Assembly: GCA_037039685.1 (NCBI GenBank)
Contig: JAWNGF010000009.1
Coordinates: 558,001 to 622,000, forward strand
DNA: 64,000 bases
Source: Ceratobasidium sp. AG-K
Taxonomy: Eukaryota > Basidiomycota > Agaricomycetes > Cantharellales > Ceratobasidiaceae
Reading direction: 5' to 3'
Part shown: piece by piece, positions 1-11,328 of the stretch
Layout of the letters: each line of letters starts with the position of its first letter
Numbering within the stretch: the stretch's first letter is position 1
The notes under the pieces: model-generated
Told to the model about the DNA's origin: nothing
The model's input: only the letters and a program-made list of their open reading frames with translations
Databases searched by the model: none
Made by a program: the position numbers and the translations under genes

Positions 1-63
1 CTAAGACTTGTCTAAGTCGAACCCCTTAACCTTTTATATACCTAATTGACCTGAGTCGGGACA
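1..63 (+). repeat. 3' end of the 5' LTR of element 1
   Basis: 61 of 63 bases match 6531-6593 and both end in ACA. The rest of this LTR lies outside the window, so its target-site duplication cannot be read on this side. Confidence 0.9.
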
Positions 64-65
64 TT

Positions 66-77
66 AGGTCAAGCCTT
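66..77 (+). promoter_or_regulatory. Self-primer binding site of element 1
   Basis: Two bases after the LTR end lies AGGTCAAGCCTT, the exact reverse complement of AAGGCTTGACCT at 6463-6474 in the 3' LTR. That LTR segment begins 33 bp after the start of a TATA box (TATATAA, 6430-6436), where Pol II would start the transcript. Known Tf1/sushi elements prime reverse transcription from the first 11 or so bases of their own mRNA, and this layout matches. No tRNA-type site (TGG...) is present. Confidence 0.85.
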
Positions 78-548
78 TAAAAAAGCATCAGCCTTAAAGC
101 TCCTGCTTTTCCACCAAGTAGATAGAACGTACACGGGAAAACAGGCATAGTACAACAGACAAAGAGCTATACTTGATATAGACCAGTAGTCCCACATCGC
201 TATACACTGTCAGTGAACCCAATTGTTATCCTCTTTCGGGTCATAGCGGCTTTAGTCAGCTAAATACACCCTTACTCTGTTATACACTGTCGCTATCACG
301 CCCGCCCAAGGCTGTTGATAACTGATAAGATCAGATAAGGAGTATATAAAGCAAAAGCTTAGTGTCTAGCACCCTTCACATCCAAATCAACATCTCAAGG
401 AAGCCAGATCCTCTCAAACAAAACTGGAAAGTGGTCGGAGCACCACCCAAGTTAACACTCTCATCCATCAAGAACCCCATTAACTTGTCGTTTCCATCAG
501 TACGCACTAAAAAGGAACTAATTAGTAACTAACTAATTAACCTTAAAA
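78..548 (+). other. Untranslated leader of element 1
   Basis: About 470 bases between the primer-binding site and the first ORF. No long open frame or known motif. Probably 5' leader and packaging region of the element. Confidence 0.5.
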
Positions 549-1163
549 GTGTTCCCCGCATTTTTTAGCCTATGCGAAGCAGTCTTTAGACTAAAAGATT
601 TCGTACTTGATCTAGACACCAAAGTCAACAAATTAAATAGTCGAATTGAAGTACTAGAAGAAGATCAAGTCGAACAAGCAGAGGATTTAAGGGTTGAACA
701 TACCAGAAACAACAAAAACCAGAATCAACTTGAAGCCAATTATCAATCTCTTCATTCAAGGCTCGAGTTCATCGAAATTAACCTTGACAACACAAACAAG
801 CAACAAGCCAATCAAGATCGTGTCCAAAGCATAAATCTAGCTGACACCAATATTGAAGTCGAGCGCTTGCAAGAACAAACCCGCGTCTTGATCGAAAATT
901 GCGACCAACTTATTAAAATCCAAGAAAAACACACTCAAAAGGTCAAAAACCTCATCAACAACAACAAATGTCAGTGGCGTACTATCAAAACCCTTAAAGA
1001 CAAAATCAAGGGCAAATACTGTCATCTCGCAGCAGAAGTGCGTATTCCTATTAACCAGGATTACCGCCTCCTAAATCACCTTAATACCATTGCACCCAAC
1101 CCTTTTCAGTGGGACCAAGACCTCAACTCACACAGGAACAACACAGGGAACAGCTTAGACTAG
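549..1163 (+). CDS. Element 1 upstream ORF, coiled-coil protein (gag N-terminal or separate ORF)
   Basis: About 204 residues with no recognised domain. The sequence is rich in Asn, Gln, Glu and Leu with heptad spacing over roughly residues 20-150, which predicts a long coiled coil. It precedes gag in the same element. Element 4 has a comparable arrangement, where a low-complexity and coiled-coil segment forms the start of gag. The first codon in this frame is GTG rather than ATG, so the true start is unclear. A second short open frame (1109-1318) overlaps its end and could be a frame-shifted continuation. Likely a Gag-like assembly segment; function not established. Confidence 0.55.
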   Translation: MFPAFFSLCEAVFRLKDFVLDLDTKVNKLNSRIEVLEEDQVEQAEDLRVEHTRNNKNQNQLEANYQSLHSRLEFIEINLDNTNKQQANQDRVQSINLADTNIEVERLQEQTRVLIENCDQLIKIQEKHTQKVKNLINNNKCQWRTIKTLKDKIKGKYCHLAAEVRIPINQDYRLLNHLNTIAPNPFQWDQDLNSHRNNTGNSLD

Positions 1164-1384
1164 AGTCCCTAAAACTCTTTATTGAAGACGTTCATCGTAA
1201 CTACATATACAAACAGTATGACAAACTAGGAGTAATCAACGCGTTGTTCTTGGAGGACAAAAATCTTGAATTGGTATTTTTGAGAAGTTTGCGCATCATT
1301 AAAGACAGAAGGGTTTGAAGAAGAATCCGTGATATTTTGTACAGCCTTGGATCCCAATAAATCTACCTTTTTCCCCGCTCCAAT

Positions 1385-2737
1385 ATGTCGAGAGCCCCAT
1401 CACCTAGTCAAGGGGGATTTACCCAAATTTCAGCAACATCCGGGCCCAATGTAGTTGCACATGCAATCAATGCCTTAATAGACGAAGTGCGAAAAATTAA
1501 CGGTCATATTAATGCCTTAAATGATATCACCTCCACCCTAGAACAGGGAATCGATAATAACGTTGCAGATATCATTACAATTCAAAATCAAACTGCACAA
1601 ATTGCACCCCTTCACCAATTAATGAATGCAGTGTCTCAGTCACTTGCAAACCTGGATGCAACACCCTCCACCACTGCGTCAACAACCACCCCAGGATACA
1701 AACTCAAAATGCATCCCCCAGAAGAATTTTCTGGAGATGTAGATAAATTTGATGAGTTTAAGTCGCAATGTACTTTGTACATAAATCATACATCCCCACA
1801 AGCAACCACAGAACAAAAAATCACTTATATCATGGGTTATTGCAAGGGGCCTGCCTATGTATGGATGCAACCTGGAATTGATGTAGACACGGCAAGAAGG
1901 GGAGCAACAAATTGGCTACACGACATGGATGAATTCTGGAACAAAATGCAAGCTAGGTTTGGCAATGTTCACAAGATCGACTGATATAGACAACTATACA
2001 AGAAATTGATCCAGAAGAACTCTGTCCAAGATTATCTACGAGACTTCGTTACTTATTCATCAGTACTCAGGTACACTGATCGAGTACTTCGTGATGATTT
2101 CTATGACGGTCTTAAGGATGAAATCAAGATGGCCATGGTGTCACAGAACTTTAAACCCCATGAAGCAACAAGGACATTCAACCAAGTTCGCAAAAGAGCC
2201 CTGGAAATTGACTCCACAATGAATGCCATTAATGCACCAAAGAAATTGCAAAGCCCACAAACCAGCACTTCGAAACAAACTACTTCCAAGACAACCACAA
2301 GCACTCCAAACACCTCACTGGGTCAAAGATTCAATGTAAATGATTGTGTCTTTATGTCAAAACCTACAGGGGGGGTGCAATACGGCAAAATCTCAAGCAT
2401 TACCAGAAACGTCAAGGGCTGTTCAGTTCCACAGATCTCCTGGGATGATGGGACAAAAGGAAATGTCCCTTTTGGAGCGATTCAAAAAGACACCCAAACC
2501 AGTACCTTCAACGCTCCTACCATTCAAACACCCAAATCGTCCACTCCTGCTAAAGACCCTAATGCAATGGATCTTGATGGAAAAGGAAAGGGACCAATGA
2601 TTTGCTTCACCTGCGGCGGCAAGGGACACTCAGCAAGAGTCTGTCCTTCCAAGAACACAGCCTCAGGGTTTGAAGCTCAGATTGAAGAAATCTCTTCAGA
2701 CATCGAATTGGGAAAAGACGTCACCGAGGCTTATTAA
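1385..2737 (+). pseudogene. gag: Element 1 gag (capsid and zinc knuckle), interrupted by one TGA
   Basis: ATG at 1385. The frame is open to TGA at 1982-1984 and continues in the same frame to TAA at 2735-2737, so one nonsense change separates the halves. A retrotransposon capsid region spans about 1700-2230. A CCHC zinc knuckle (C-FT-C-GGKG-H-SARV-C) lies at about 2605-2645. Between capsid and knuckle (about 2330-2490) is a segment with alternating hydrophobic residues and WDDG...VPF, resembling a Tudor/SH3-like barrel (see findings). The last codons contain the GGGAAAA heptamer that leads into pol. Confidence 0.85.
2710..2716 (+). promoter_or_regulatory. -1 ribosomal frameshift heptamer GGGAAAA at element 1 gag/pol junction
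   Basis: In the gag frame the bases read G GGA AAA, the X XXY YYZ pattern, 21 bases before the gag stop. Slipping back one base enters the pol frame, which is open from here to 2998. Pol has no start codon near its beginning. The downstream structure is weak; a CCAAGTACTTGG palindrome lies at 2741-2752. Element 4 has the same heptamer in the same place. Confidence 0.75.
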
Positions 2738-5700
2738 GGAGCCAAGTACTTGGTGATATATTAGCTAGTAATATGGATGAACTAGAAATCATGTCAATAT
2801 CAAATGAAAACCAATTATACCTTGATTTCACCGCTCATCCACTAGCTATGGCTCCTGATTCTAAGTCAGTTAACAGATCAAAAAAATTCTCTGGACAAGC
2901 ACTCCTTGATTGCGGCGCAACCTCCTGTTTCATCAACCCTTCCTTAGCAAAAGGGGCAAACCTTCCCCTTTTCCAACACGAAAAACCAAAGACTCTGTGA
3001 GTTATAGACGGGCGAGAAGTTTCGTCTGGAAAAGTCACCCACTATACCAAATTTAAACTTGTCATGGGAACACATTCCAGCAAAATAGAATGTCATGTCA
3101 CAAACATTGGAAGACACCCCATCGTACTCGGGATGTCATGGCTCAAGAAACATAACCCACAAATTAATTGGAAAAATAGGACAATTGCATACACAAGCGA
3201 ATTCTGCTCAAAAAACTGCCTAGAAATCCCATCTACACTCCAAATTGCAGCCAAAACTACATTACCAGAGGAATACAAAGAGTTTGCAGATGTATTCGAC
3301 GAGTCCAGACTAGAAGAACTCCCACCTCACAGGCCAACTGACATTACGCTTGATCTCCTACCAGAAGCTAAACTAAAGCACGGCCCTATTTACAAAACAT
3401 CCCCAGCTGAAGACAAAGAAATGAAAGAAGTACTAGAAACCCTTATCCTAAGGGGACACATTCAGATTTCTAAGTCTCCTTTGGCTTCCCTGGTTCTATT
3501 TGTCAAAAAACCACATCCAGAAGATCCAAACAACCCAGAGTTACGCTTTTGCGTTGACTACAGATATGTGAATTTGCTATGCAAATTCAACGCAAGTGGA
3601 ATACCTCTACTGGACCAATGGTTAAGGGCCCTGGAAGGATTTGTCATTGGCACCACTCTAGACTTGGCACAGGGATTCCATCAAACCCAAATAGCAGCAG
3701 GCCATGAATGGAAAACAGCATTCAAAACTCAATACGGCATGTATGAATGGAAAGTCATGCCCTTCGGTCTCAAAAACGCTCCATCAAGCTTCCAGTCCCT
3801 AATGAACTCTATATTCAGGGACATTATGGGGGTTTTTGTACTTGTATACATTGACGATATCTTTGTTTTTTCCAAACGAGTTGAAGATCATCCAGGACAC
3901 GTGAAAGAGGTGCTAAGAAGACTAAGGGAACACAAGTTGATTGCAAAATTGAGGAAATGCAAGTTTCACCAAACCAAACTGGACTGGGTAGGATTGGTCA
4001 GTTCCAATAAAGGAATCGAAACGGATCAGGAAAAGGTCACAGCGGCTATGAATTGGAAAGCACCCAAGAATGTCAAACAAGTTCAAGAGTTCCTAGGATT
4101 CGTCAATTTCTATCGAAGATTCATTCAAGATTTTGCCGGCAAAGCCAGACCTCTATATAACCTACTTAAGAAGGGTCAAAAGTGGCAGTGGACAAGCAAA
4201 GAACAAGAGGCCATGAATGCACTAAAAGAAGCTCTTAAGGTGGCACCTGTAATGATGCAGCCTGATCAAAATAAGGAATTTTTCCTCAAGACAGATGCGT
4301 CGGGATTTGCCACAGGAGCAGTTTTATCTCAGAAGGATGAAGAAGGGAAATTACACCCTGTAGCTTTTCTTTCTAAATCACTAAATCCGGCTGAACAAAA
4401 CTACAACATTTTCGACAAAGCACTATTGGCAATCATTAGAGCCTTCAAAGAATGGCGGCACTTACTTCAAGGCACAGAAAAAGCCATTCAAGTGATAACA
4501 GATCACAAAAATTTGGAATACTTCTCATCATCCAAACAATTGAACCAACGCCAAATCCGCTGGATGAATTTCTTGGTGGACTTCAACTTCCAAATCTTGT
4601 ACAGGCCAGGAAACCAAAACAAAAAAGCAGACATTCTCTCGAGGCGATATGACCTAGAACCTTTGGGGGGGGTAGAGAACCAAGTTCTCCTCAAACCAGA
4701 CATTTTTATTTCGGCTATTACCCCTGACCAGGAGATTAACGACCTAATCAGAGAAGCAATCCTTGAAGATCCCAGATTAGAGGAAGCCCACAATAGGCTG
4801 AGAAACGGAGAAAAAGTCAAAGATTGGGAATACAGAGAAGGACTCCTAATGTTCAAAGGAAAGATCTTTGTCCCCAAGGATGAAACCGTCAGAAACCTGA
4901 TATTGGAATTGCGCCATGACAATATTACAGCTGGGCATCCTGGACAAGCAAGAACATTGGAATTGGTCTCAAGAACTTACTACTGGCCAACCATGAAGAA
5001 ATTTGTTAACTCTTATGTGTCACACTGCAAAACATGCATTCGAGTTAAACCATCGAACCAACTCCCCACAGGACTACTGCGTCCTTTACATATTCCTGAG
5101 AGACCTTGGGAAGAGATCTCCTACGACATGATTGTAGGGCTCCCAGAATCAGAAGGATATGACGCAATCTTGACAGTGGTAGATCGGTTCTCCAAGATGG
5201 CACACTATCTCCCTTGCAAATCAACGGCCACAGCAGTAGACATAGCCAATATCTTTGTTGCAAACATTTGGAAACTTCACGGCACCCCAAAAGCAACAGT
5301 CTCGGACAGAGGGTCCACTTTCAACTCAAAGTTCATTAGGCATCTGTACAAACTGTTGGACGTAAAACCTACCTTCAGCACAGCCTACCATCCAAGGACA
5401 GACGGACAGTCAGAACGGGCAAACCAAGTTGTTGACATCTTTATCAGGGCTTTTGTCAACCATAGGCAAAATGACTGGGTGGCCCTGCTCCCTATGGCAG
5501 AATTTGCTTACAACAATGGAATCCAAGCATCCACTGGCAAAACCCCTTTCCAAATCTGCCAGGGTTTCAACCCTAGAATGAACATTGGGGAAGAATCAGA
5601 CTATACTGTTCCTGAAGCTGATGCCCATGCAGAATTCCTGTTGAAAGGATACAATGAAGTCAAAGCCGCTCTCATCCTAGCAAACCAGTCCTACAAACAT

Positions 5701-6180
5701 TACTTTGATAAAGGGGCCAAAGAACCAGAAGAGATAAACCCGGGAGATAAAGTCTGGCTTAATCATCAGAACATTTCCACAGACAGACCCTCAGTAAAAC
5801 TCTCCCACAAAGTTTTAGGCCCTTACAAAGTAATGGAAAAAGTAGGGACTCATGCCTTTAGACTGGAATTACCAAAATCAATGAAGATTCATCCTGTCTT
5901 CCACGTCATGCTGCTCAAGAAATTCCGCTCTGATCCCCACGGCCGTGAACCCGCTCAACCACCCCCTATTGTCACACAAGAAGGAGAAGAAGATGGGAAG
6001 TCGAAGAGATCCTTAATTCCAAGAAAATCCGCCGTCAACTCCACTATTACGTCAAGTGGAAAGGATACTCTCATGCAGACAACTCTTGGCAATCAAAGGA
6101 AGATCTCAGGAACGCTCCTGAACTGGTTGATAAATTTCACAAACTCCACCCCACCGCGCCAGGCCCTTAGGAGGGGGTAA
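2710..6180 (+). pseudogene. pol: Element 1 pol: protease, RT, RNase H, integrase, chromodomain
   Basis: Protease signature LDCGA at about 2910 (Cys in place of the usual Ser/Thr). TGA at 2998-3000 cuts the protease, and the frame then runs open from 3064 to 6180. RT has the YIDD box at about 3847-3860. RNase H keeps its Asp codons at 4294-4296 and 4501-4503. Integrase has the HHCC zinc site (about 4925-5040) and DD35E core (VVDRFSKMAH about 5180, SDRG about 5305, E in the conserved YHPRTDGQSERAN stretch about 5410). The chromodomain (YYVKWKGYS) is readable only in a shifted frame after about 5990, so a one-base insertion disconnects it. Confidence 0.9.
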
Positions 6181-6593
6181 TGTCATGAGCTGACTAAACT
6201 CAGACATTTTATTCTGATTTTATATCTTTTTTCCGAACACTTTCCTTTTTTGGTACAAATGTCCTCTGGCGCTTAACTTGTATCATGTGATGTATTTGTC
6301 TTTTCATTTGATATTGGTGATGCTTCCGGAACTTCCAGAATGTTGAGTCATATCTCTTATCTCGCTTATCATTGGTTGTACTCGGCTTTCCCACACTGAT
6401 AGATGATGACATGGCCTTGATCCCTCATGTATATAAACCCAGGGGTCAAGCCGGTTAACGACAAGGCTTGACCTCCTCTCCACTAGGACTTGCTCAATCA
6501 AATCCTCTTACTATCACTACTCCTTGGGTTCTAAGACTTGTCTAAGTCGAACCCCTTAACCTTTTATATACCTAATTGACCCAAGTCGGGACA
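6181..6593 (+). repeat. 3' LTR of element 1 (413 bp)
   Basis: Begins TGTCATGAGC directly after the purine-rich AGGAGGGGGTAA and ends GTCGGGACA. Contains a TATA box at 6430-6436 and the predicted transcript start at 6463, which doubles as the self-primer. The five bases after it, CAAAG, would be one copy of the target-site duplication; the other is outside the window. Confidence 0.9.
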
Positions 6594-6766
6594 CAAAGGA
6601 GACCAGATAAGTCCACGGAGAAAGAAGCAAAGAGAAGACATGCCAGGCAGGCATGTCCCGTGACCATGGCTTACAGAAAGGCGACTAAATGCGCCAAGGC
6701 GAGCAGAACGAGACCAAACACAAGGCAAACAGAGCAAAGAACAAGGAACAAGAAAAGGTTGTGACA
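6594..6766 (-). repeat. LTR fragment of family E, minus orientation
   Basis: Matches the 5' (U3) part of the full copy at 11329-11772; both start TGTCACAACC when read on the minus strand. The rest of this LTR should lie left of the window, because element 1 inserted into it. The LTR in turn interrupts the pol gene of element 2, which resumes at 6767. Confidence 0.75.
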
Positions 6767-9653
6767 TATTGCCCTTAGGAAGTACCTTGATGAAGAATTA
6801 GCCACTGGAAAGATCCGTCCAAGCAAATCACCAGTAGCTGCAGCAACTTTCTTTGTCAAAAAAGGGCAAGATACCAAGAACCCAGAAGGACCTAGGGAAC
6901 TCAGATTGGTCCAACACTTTGGTCCTATGAATGAGATCACCAGAGACAATCAATTTCCTATGCCACTTATGGAGGATCTTCTAGACAAAATCAAGGATGC
7001 AAAGATCTTCTTGAAGATAGACTTACGCATGGGATTCAACAACATCAGAATAAAGGAAGGTGATGAATGGAAAACGGCATTTTGAACCAAGGAAGGGTTA
7101 TTTGAGTACATCGTCATGCCCTTCGGACTAAAGAACGCCCCAGCAACATTTCAGCGATACATGAACCATCTCTTCCATGACCTTATCAATATCTGTGTCA
7201 TCGTGTACATTGACGACATATTAATCTTCTCTAAAGATCGGAGCCAACACGTTGAAGATGTACAAAAGGTTCTCAAAATCCTCCTGGACAACAACCTATT
7301 TGCAAAACTTCACAAATGCGAATTCTTTGTGAAGAAACTAGTGTATACAGGCATCAACATCAGCAAAGAGGGAATATCAATGCAGGAAGAGAAGGTTAAA
7401 GCAGTTAAGGAATGGAAGGAGCCAAAGAACAGTCAAACAGGTGCAAGCATTCTTAGGATTTGCGAACTTCTACAGGCGATCCATTCCAAACTTCAGTGGA
7501 TTGGCTAAGCCCTTGACCATCCTGACCAAAAAGGACCAAAAGTGGAAATGGGATACGGAACAACAAGAAGCATTCAATAATCTAAAAACGGAAATAGGCA
7601 GGGAGCCAATACTACAACATCCTAATCCAGAGAAACCCTACATACTTGAAACCAACGCAAGTGGCGTCGCTATGGGAGCAATTCTCTCACAAAGACAAGA
7701 CAATGGCTACCTGCACCCCATTGCGTTCTTGTCAAAATCTTTCAATCAAGCACAGATGAACTACGATGTGCACAACAAGGAACTGATGGCAATTATAGAA
7801 TCACTAAAGCATTGGTGGCTACATTTGGAGGGAACAAGGGATCCAATCACTGTCTACACCAATCATCGCAACCTACAGTTCTGGAAGAAAGCCACAACCT
7901 TCAACTGAAGACACGCTCAGTGGCATCAAATCCTGGCATCCTACAACTTTGAAATTGTTTATTGACTGGGAACCCTGTCAACAAAACCAGACCTACTGTC
8001 CAGAAGAAGTGATCACAACAATGTCTCAACAGCAGAACATGTCATGATCAGGGAAGAACAATTCAAAGGGTTTGCCAGTGGAATGAAATTCGACATCATT
8101 GCGGATATCAAGGAAGCTCAAGCAGAAGACAAGAGCATTAACCAAATAATAGAACTCTGCAAGAAAAAGGAAGACCTTCCAAGATCAGTGCAACAAGGAA
8201 TTAGAAACTACACCTTCGAGGAGGGCCTTCTCTGGATCAACAGAAACATCTATATTCCAGAAAACAAGGATACCAGGCTGAAAATTATGAGGACACACCA
8301 TGATTCCCCGATAGCAGGTCACCAGGGGCATGCAAGGACATTGGAACTCATTTCAAGAAGATACTACTGGCTGGGACTCAAATCCTCCGTGAACAAATAC
8401 GTGGATTTGTGTGAGCAATGTCAGAGAGCAAAAGGCACAAAAACACAGGTACCCCTCAAGGCCCTAGAGATTCCTGGGGGACCATGGGAAGATATTGCAT
8501 ATGACTTTATTGTCAAACTACCAAAGTCAGAAGGGAACAACAGTATATTGGTGGTTGTGGACCAATTTTCCCATATGGCACACTTCATACCCTGTAGGGA
8601 AGCAACAACAGTGGATCAACTAGCCAAACTTTTCTTAAAGAACATATGGAAGTTACATGGTTTTCCTAGAAGCACGGTATTGGACAGGGGAACAAAATTT
8701 GATAGCCAATTCTGGAAGGCATTATACAAGAAGGTAAACATAGCTCCAAGCTTCAGCACAGCATACCACCCTCAAACCGACGGAATAATGGAACAGATAA
8801 ACCAATGGATTGAAGCATGGTTATGCACCTTTGTAAACTACTGTCAGGACAATTGGAGCGAGCTTTTACCAATTGCAGAATTCTGTTACAATAACCAGAG
8901 GCACAGAATCACTGGAAAAACTCCTTTTGAAATTGTAAACGGCAGAGAACCTCTGTGGAATGTCTCAAAGGAAGAGACAACAGTTCCTGAGGCAAATACA
9001 AAAGCAAACAACTGGCAGAAAGTTTGGGACAAAGCAAAAGCGGCAATGGAATGGCACAGGGAAAAAACTGCAACTGAACATGCACCCAAGTACACAGAAG
9101 GGGAGTTGGTCTGGCTCTATGGACAAAATATAAAGACAGATCAACCTAACAAGAAGTTGGACAACAAGAAATATGGCCCATTCAAGGCCAAGAAAGTCAT
9201 TTTGAGCCATGCTTACAAATTGGAACTTCCAAAATCTATGAGAATATACCCTGTACTCCACAGTGACCTACTAAGCCCTTACAAACTGGACAATAGCTTC
9301 CACAGAAACCAACCCCAACCCCCGCTGATTATAACAAAAGAAGGGGAGGAACAATACAAAGTGGAAAGAATTGTAGATTGGAAGGAAACAAAGGACGGAT
9401 TATTCTACAGGGTCAGGTGGAAGGGATACAATTTGAAGGAAGACACGGAACAATGGGCGGAAGACTTTGGACATCTTGGAAGGATCATGAGGAGGTTTGA
9501 AAAGGATTTCCCAGAAGCGCCCCTGCCATCAAATTACAAATCACACAGTATAAAGGGAAGAGCCCAACACACCAACAACCCATCTTGCAAAACTTGCTCA
9601 CTATCCAACTCGCTCTACACACTCCATGCTCTAAATCTCTTTTGCTCCCCACA
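6767..9653 (+). pseudogene. pol: Element 2 pol remnant: RT, RNase H, integrase, chromodomain
   Basis: RT keeps YIDD at about 7207. Damage includes a TGA at about 7084, a frame change near 7440, TGA at about 7906 and another TGA at about 7963. From 8044 the integrase frame is open: HHCC zinc site, VVVDQFSHMAH, LDRG and TDGIMEQ carry the catalytic residues. The chromodomain (FYRVRWKGYN) lies at about 9355-9525. The pol frame stays open past the chromodomain to 9951, overlapping ORF3. RNase H has Asn codons where catalytic Asp is expected (7654-7656 and 7861-7863), as in element 4. Confidence 0.9.
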
Positions 9654-10418
9654 ATGCCTGCCGTCACCCACTCTACAATTACCAACAACCTCATCTGCAT
9701 CCTCGAAGGACCGGCCTTTCACACGGCGCGCATCCTTGATGCAGGAGCCGCCCTCTATGTCTTTAAGTAATCCCAGCAAGGTCCCGGGCACATGCAATTC
9801 CGCGCCTCTGACAACATTCTCCACTCAGACTTGGGAGAATTCCAATGGGTGGGGAAAAAGTGGCCAACCCAGATGCAGCTGCAACAAAAGGACATCTTTG
9901 TGTGCCAAGGATGCACAGCCTTCCAGGTGTCAGAGGTTGTTCTGTTGTTGACACACATGCTTGGAGTGGTTGAATGGGGCCAGGAAGGAGCTTATAGCAG
10001 CAAGTGGGTTCCTGGATATGAAGGTTGTCCTCCATCTTTAAGGCCGCACTGGTGTGACGCCTGGGACAAGAACTTTGAGGCAGACCTGGCGGACTGGAGG
10101 ATGGAGTGGGGAAGATATCAAAGGGAGGGATTCAAGTGGAAGACATTCTGGTGGCAGGAGAAGGAGGTGGATGTGTTGCAATGGACAGAAGTTGAGCCGG
10201 ACGTGCAACAATGGTCAAAGGAACACGTGGAGGAGCAGGAACAAGTTATGGACTGGTCCAAGGCCAACTGGGCCAATGAGAAAACGTGGGAGAAATGGGA
10301 GGAGCACTGCGACGAACCGGGTAACACTGTGTTCAACCCCATAGATCTGACGGAGGAGAAGGAGGAGGAACTAGACACCCTGGTAGAGAAGGTCAACAAG
10401 GACTGCTGGGTGCAGTAG
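9654..10418 (+). pseudogene. Element 2 ORF3 (accessory ORF after pol), one internal stop
   Basis: Starts at ATG 9654 (MPAVT...) and ends at the stop before 10419, about 250 codons, with one TAA near 9768. It is collinear with the intact 254-residue ORF3 of element 4, including the shared C-x-G-C motif followed by V...VL, an acidic Trp-rich second half and the ending DCWVQ. It starts inside the still-open pol frame, in another frame. No transmembrane or signal segment is visible, so it does not look like an envelope gene. Family not recognised. Confidence 0.75.
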
Positions 10419-10463
10419 CTGGGTCCCCTCAGGTTCCCTTCATGGACCTTAAGGGGGGAGTAA

Positions 10464-10920
10464 TGTTGTGAGCCTTGCTCACTCCATTGGACTTGTCTGC
10501 GTCTTGTCCTGTCTTGTGGCTGTGTATGTTATGTTTTGTTTCTCTCTTTCTGCTGCGTTGCCACCTCCTTGTGGTTTTCCTGTTACATTGTGTAACGTGG
10601 CTGTGCTTTATACAAGTCATGTCTGTTCATACAGCATGACTCATATGGACACTCCTGATTGGTAGACTGCTATGACTCTTGTGGCTGCGCTTTGTATGAC
10701 TTGGCCTACTTTTATATATATATAGAGGACCAACAAGCCTGGTAACCCCAGCTTGTTTTGTCTTGTCAAACATCCCTTTTGAGTAACACTTTGAACCACC
10801 CTACCCTCAAGAGCCTACAGACACTTAAGTGTGTTGTGGTTCAAGAGGTTGCTTAGGTCTTAGTGCCCTCCACTCTCCATCGCAGCTTGTCTCATAGCCA
10901 TCAAGAAGAAGCTTACAACA
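10464..10920 (+). repeat. 3' LTR of element 2 (457 bp, family B)
   Basis: TGTTGTGAGCC...TTACAACA, preceded by the purine tract AAGGGGGGAGTAA. Has a TATATATATATA box at about 10713 and predicted start AGCTTGTTTTGT at 10750. Same length as the solo LTRs at 26209-26665 and 35366-35822. Confidence 0.9.
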
Positions 10921-11220
10921 CAAAGCAAGCTGGAGTAAGTCCATGCTTGCAAGCTGGTATAAATAGTCAGAGGCATAAATGCCTCAAGGTGGTACAATAC
11001 AAATGTGGCCAATCAGGTGCCATGCTCAGTCAGCAAAACACAAAGACCTTCTAGACGGAAGTTCTAGAAGACAGTGCAGCCACATGGACTGCAGTGACAT
11101 GTCATCCATACACCTCATTAATCAAGGGAGAGGGCCACATCTATGTACATTGGGCACTTAAGGCACAGAGAGTCTGAGGCAGCAGTCAGAGTCCATGAGT
11201 GTTGTGGATGGGTCATGACA
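10921..11220 (-). repeat. Family C LTR, minus orientation, interrupted by element 2
   Basis: Matches 19945-20259 base for base over long runs. Read on the minus strand it begins TGTCATGACCC at 11220. The distal part is missing because element 2 inserted at CAAAG. Confidence 0.75.
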
Positions 11221-11244
11221 GCTGGCTTCAAAGGACCATGCCTG

Positions 11245-11328
11245 TGTTGCAACCCAACTCTATGATGGTTGCCAACTATAATTATATGTGTGCAAGTCAA
11301 GACCCAGGGAGACTTGACACCCAAAAGA
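11245..11328 (-). repeat. Family D LTR end fragment, minus orientation
   Basis: Matches the first 84 bp of the solo LTR at 20807-21302 (TGTTGCAACCC...CCAAAAGA). It breaks off exactly where the family E LTR begins. Confidence 0.7.

Larger units (their letters stand above)
1..6593 (+). mobile_element. Element 1: Ty3/gypsy (chromovirus, Tf1/sushi-like) LTR retrotransposon, 5' LTR cut by window start
   Basis: Bases 1-63 repeat at 6531-6593 with two mismatches, so the window opens in the last 63 bp of the 5' LTR and the 3' LTR closes the element. Between them lie a leader, a coiled-coil ORF, gag, then pol in the order protease, RT, RNase H, integrase, chromodomain. A purine-rich tract lies just before the 3' LTR. 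Coding is broken by TGA at 1982-1984 (gag), TGA at 2998-3000 (protease) and a one-base shift near 5990 ahead of the chromodomain, so this copy is non-autonomous. Its family differs from elements 2-4 in LTR and gag. It lies inside an older LTR (see 6594-6766). Confidence 0.93.
6767..10920 (+). mobile_element. Element 2: decayed Ty3/gypsy element, 5' part outside window
   Basis: Closely related to element 4. Pol resumes abruptly inside RT at 6767, just after the family E LTR, so gag and protease are on the far side of the nested insertion. Retained here are RT to chromodomain, ORF3 and a 457-bp 3' LTR. The LTR is followed by CAAAG and then by the inner part of a family C LTR, showing element 2 itself inserted into that LTR. 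Confidence 0.9.

Noticed and set aside
63..80. tRNA primer-binding site
   Set aside because: No TGG-type tRNA 3' complement after either 5' LTR; the self-complement to the predicted mRNA start explains the site better.
4503..4922. Minus-strand open frame opposite element 1 pol
   Set aside because: Antisense shadow of the RNase H and integrase coding strand; no family resemblance.
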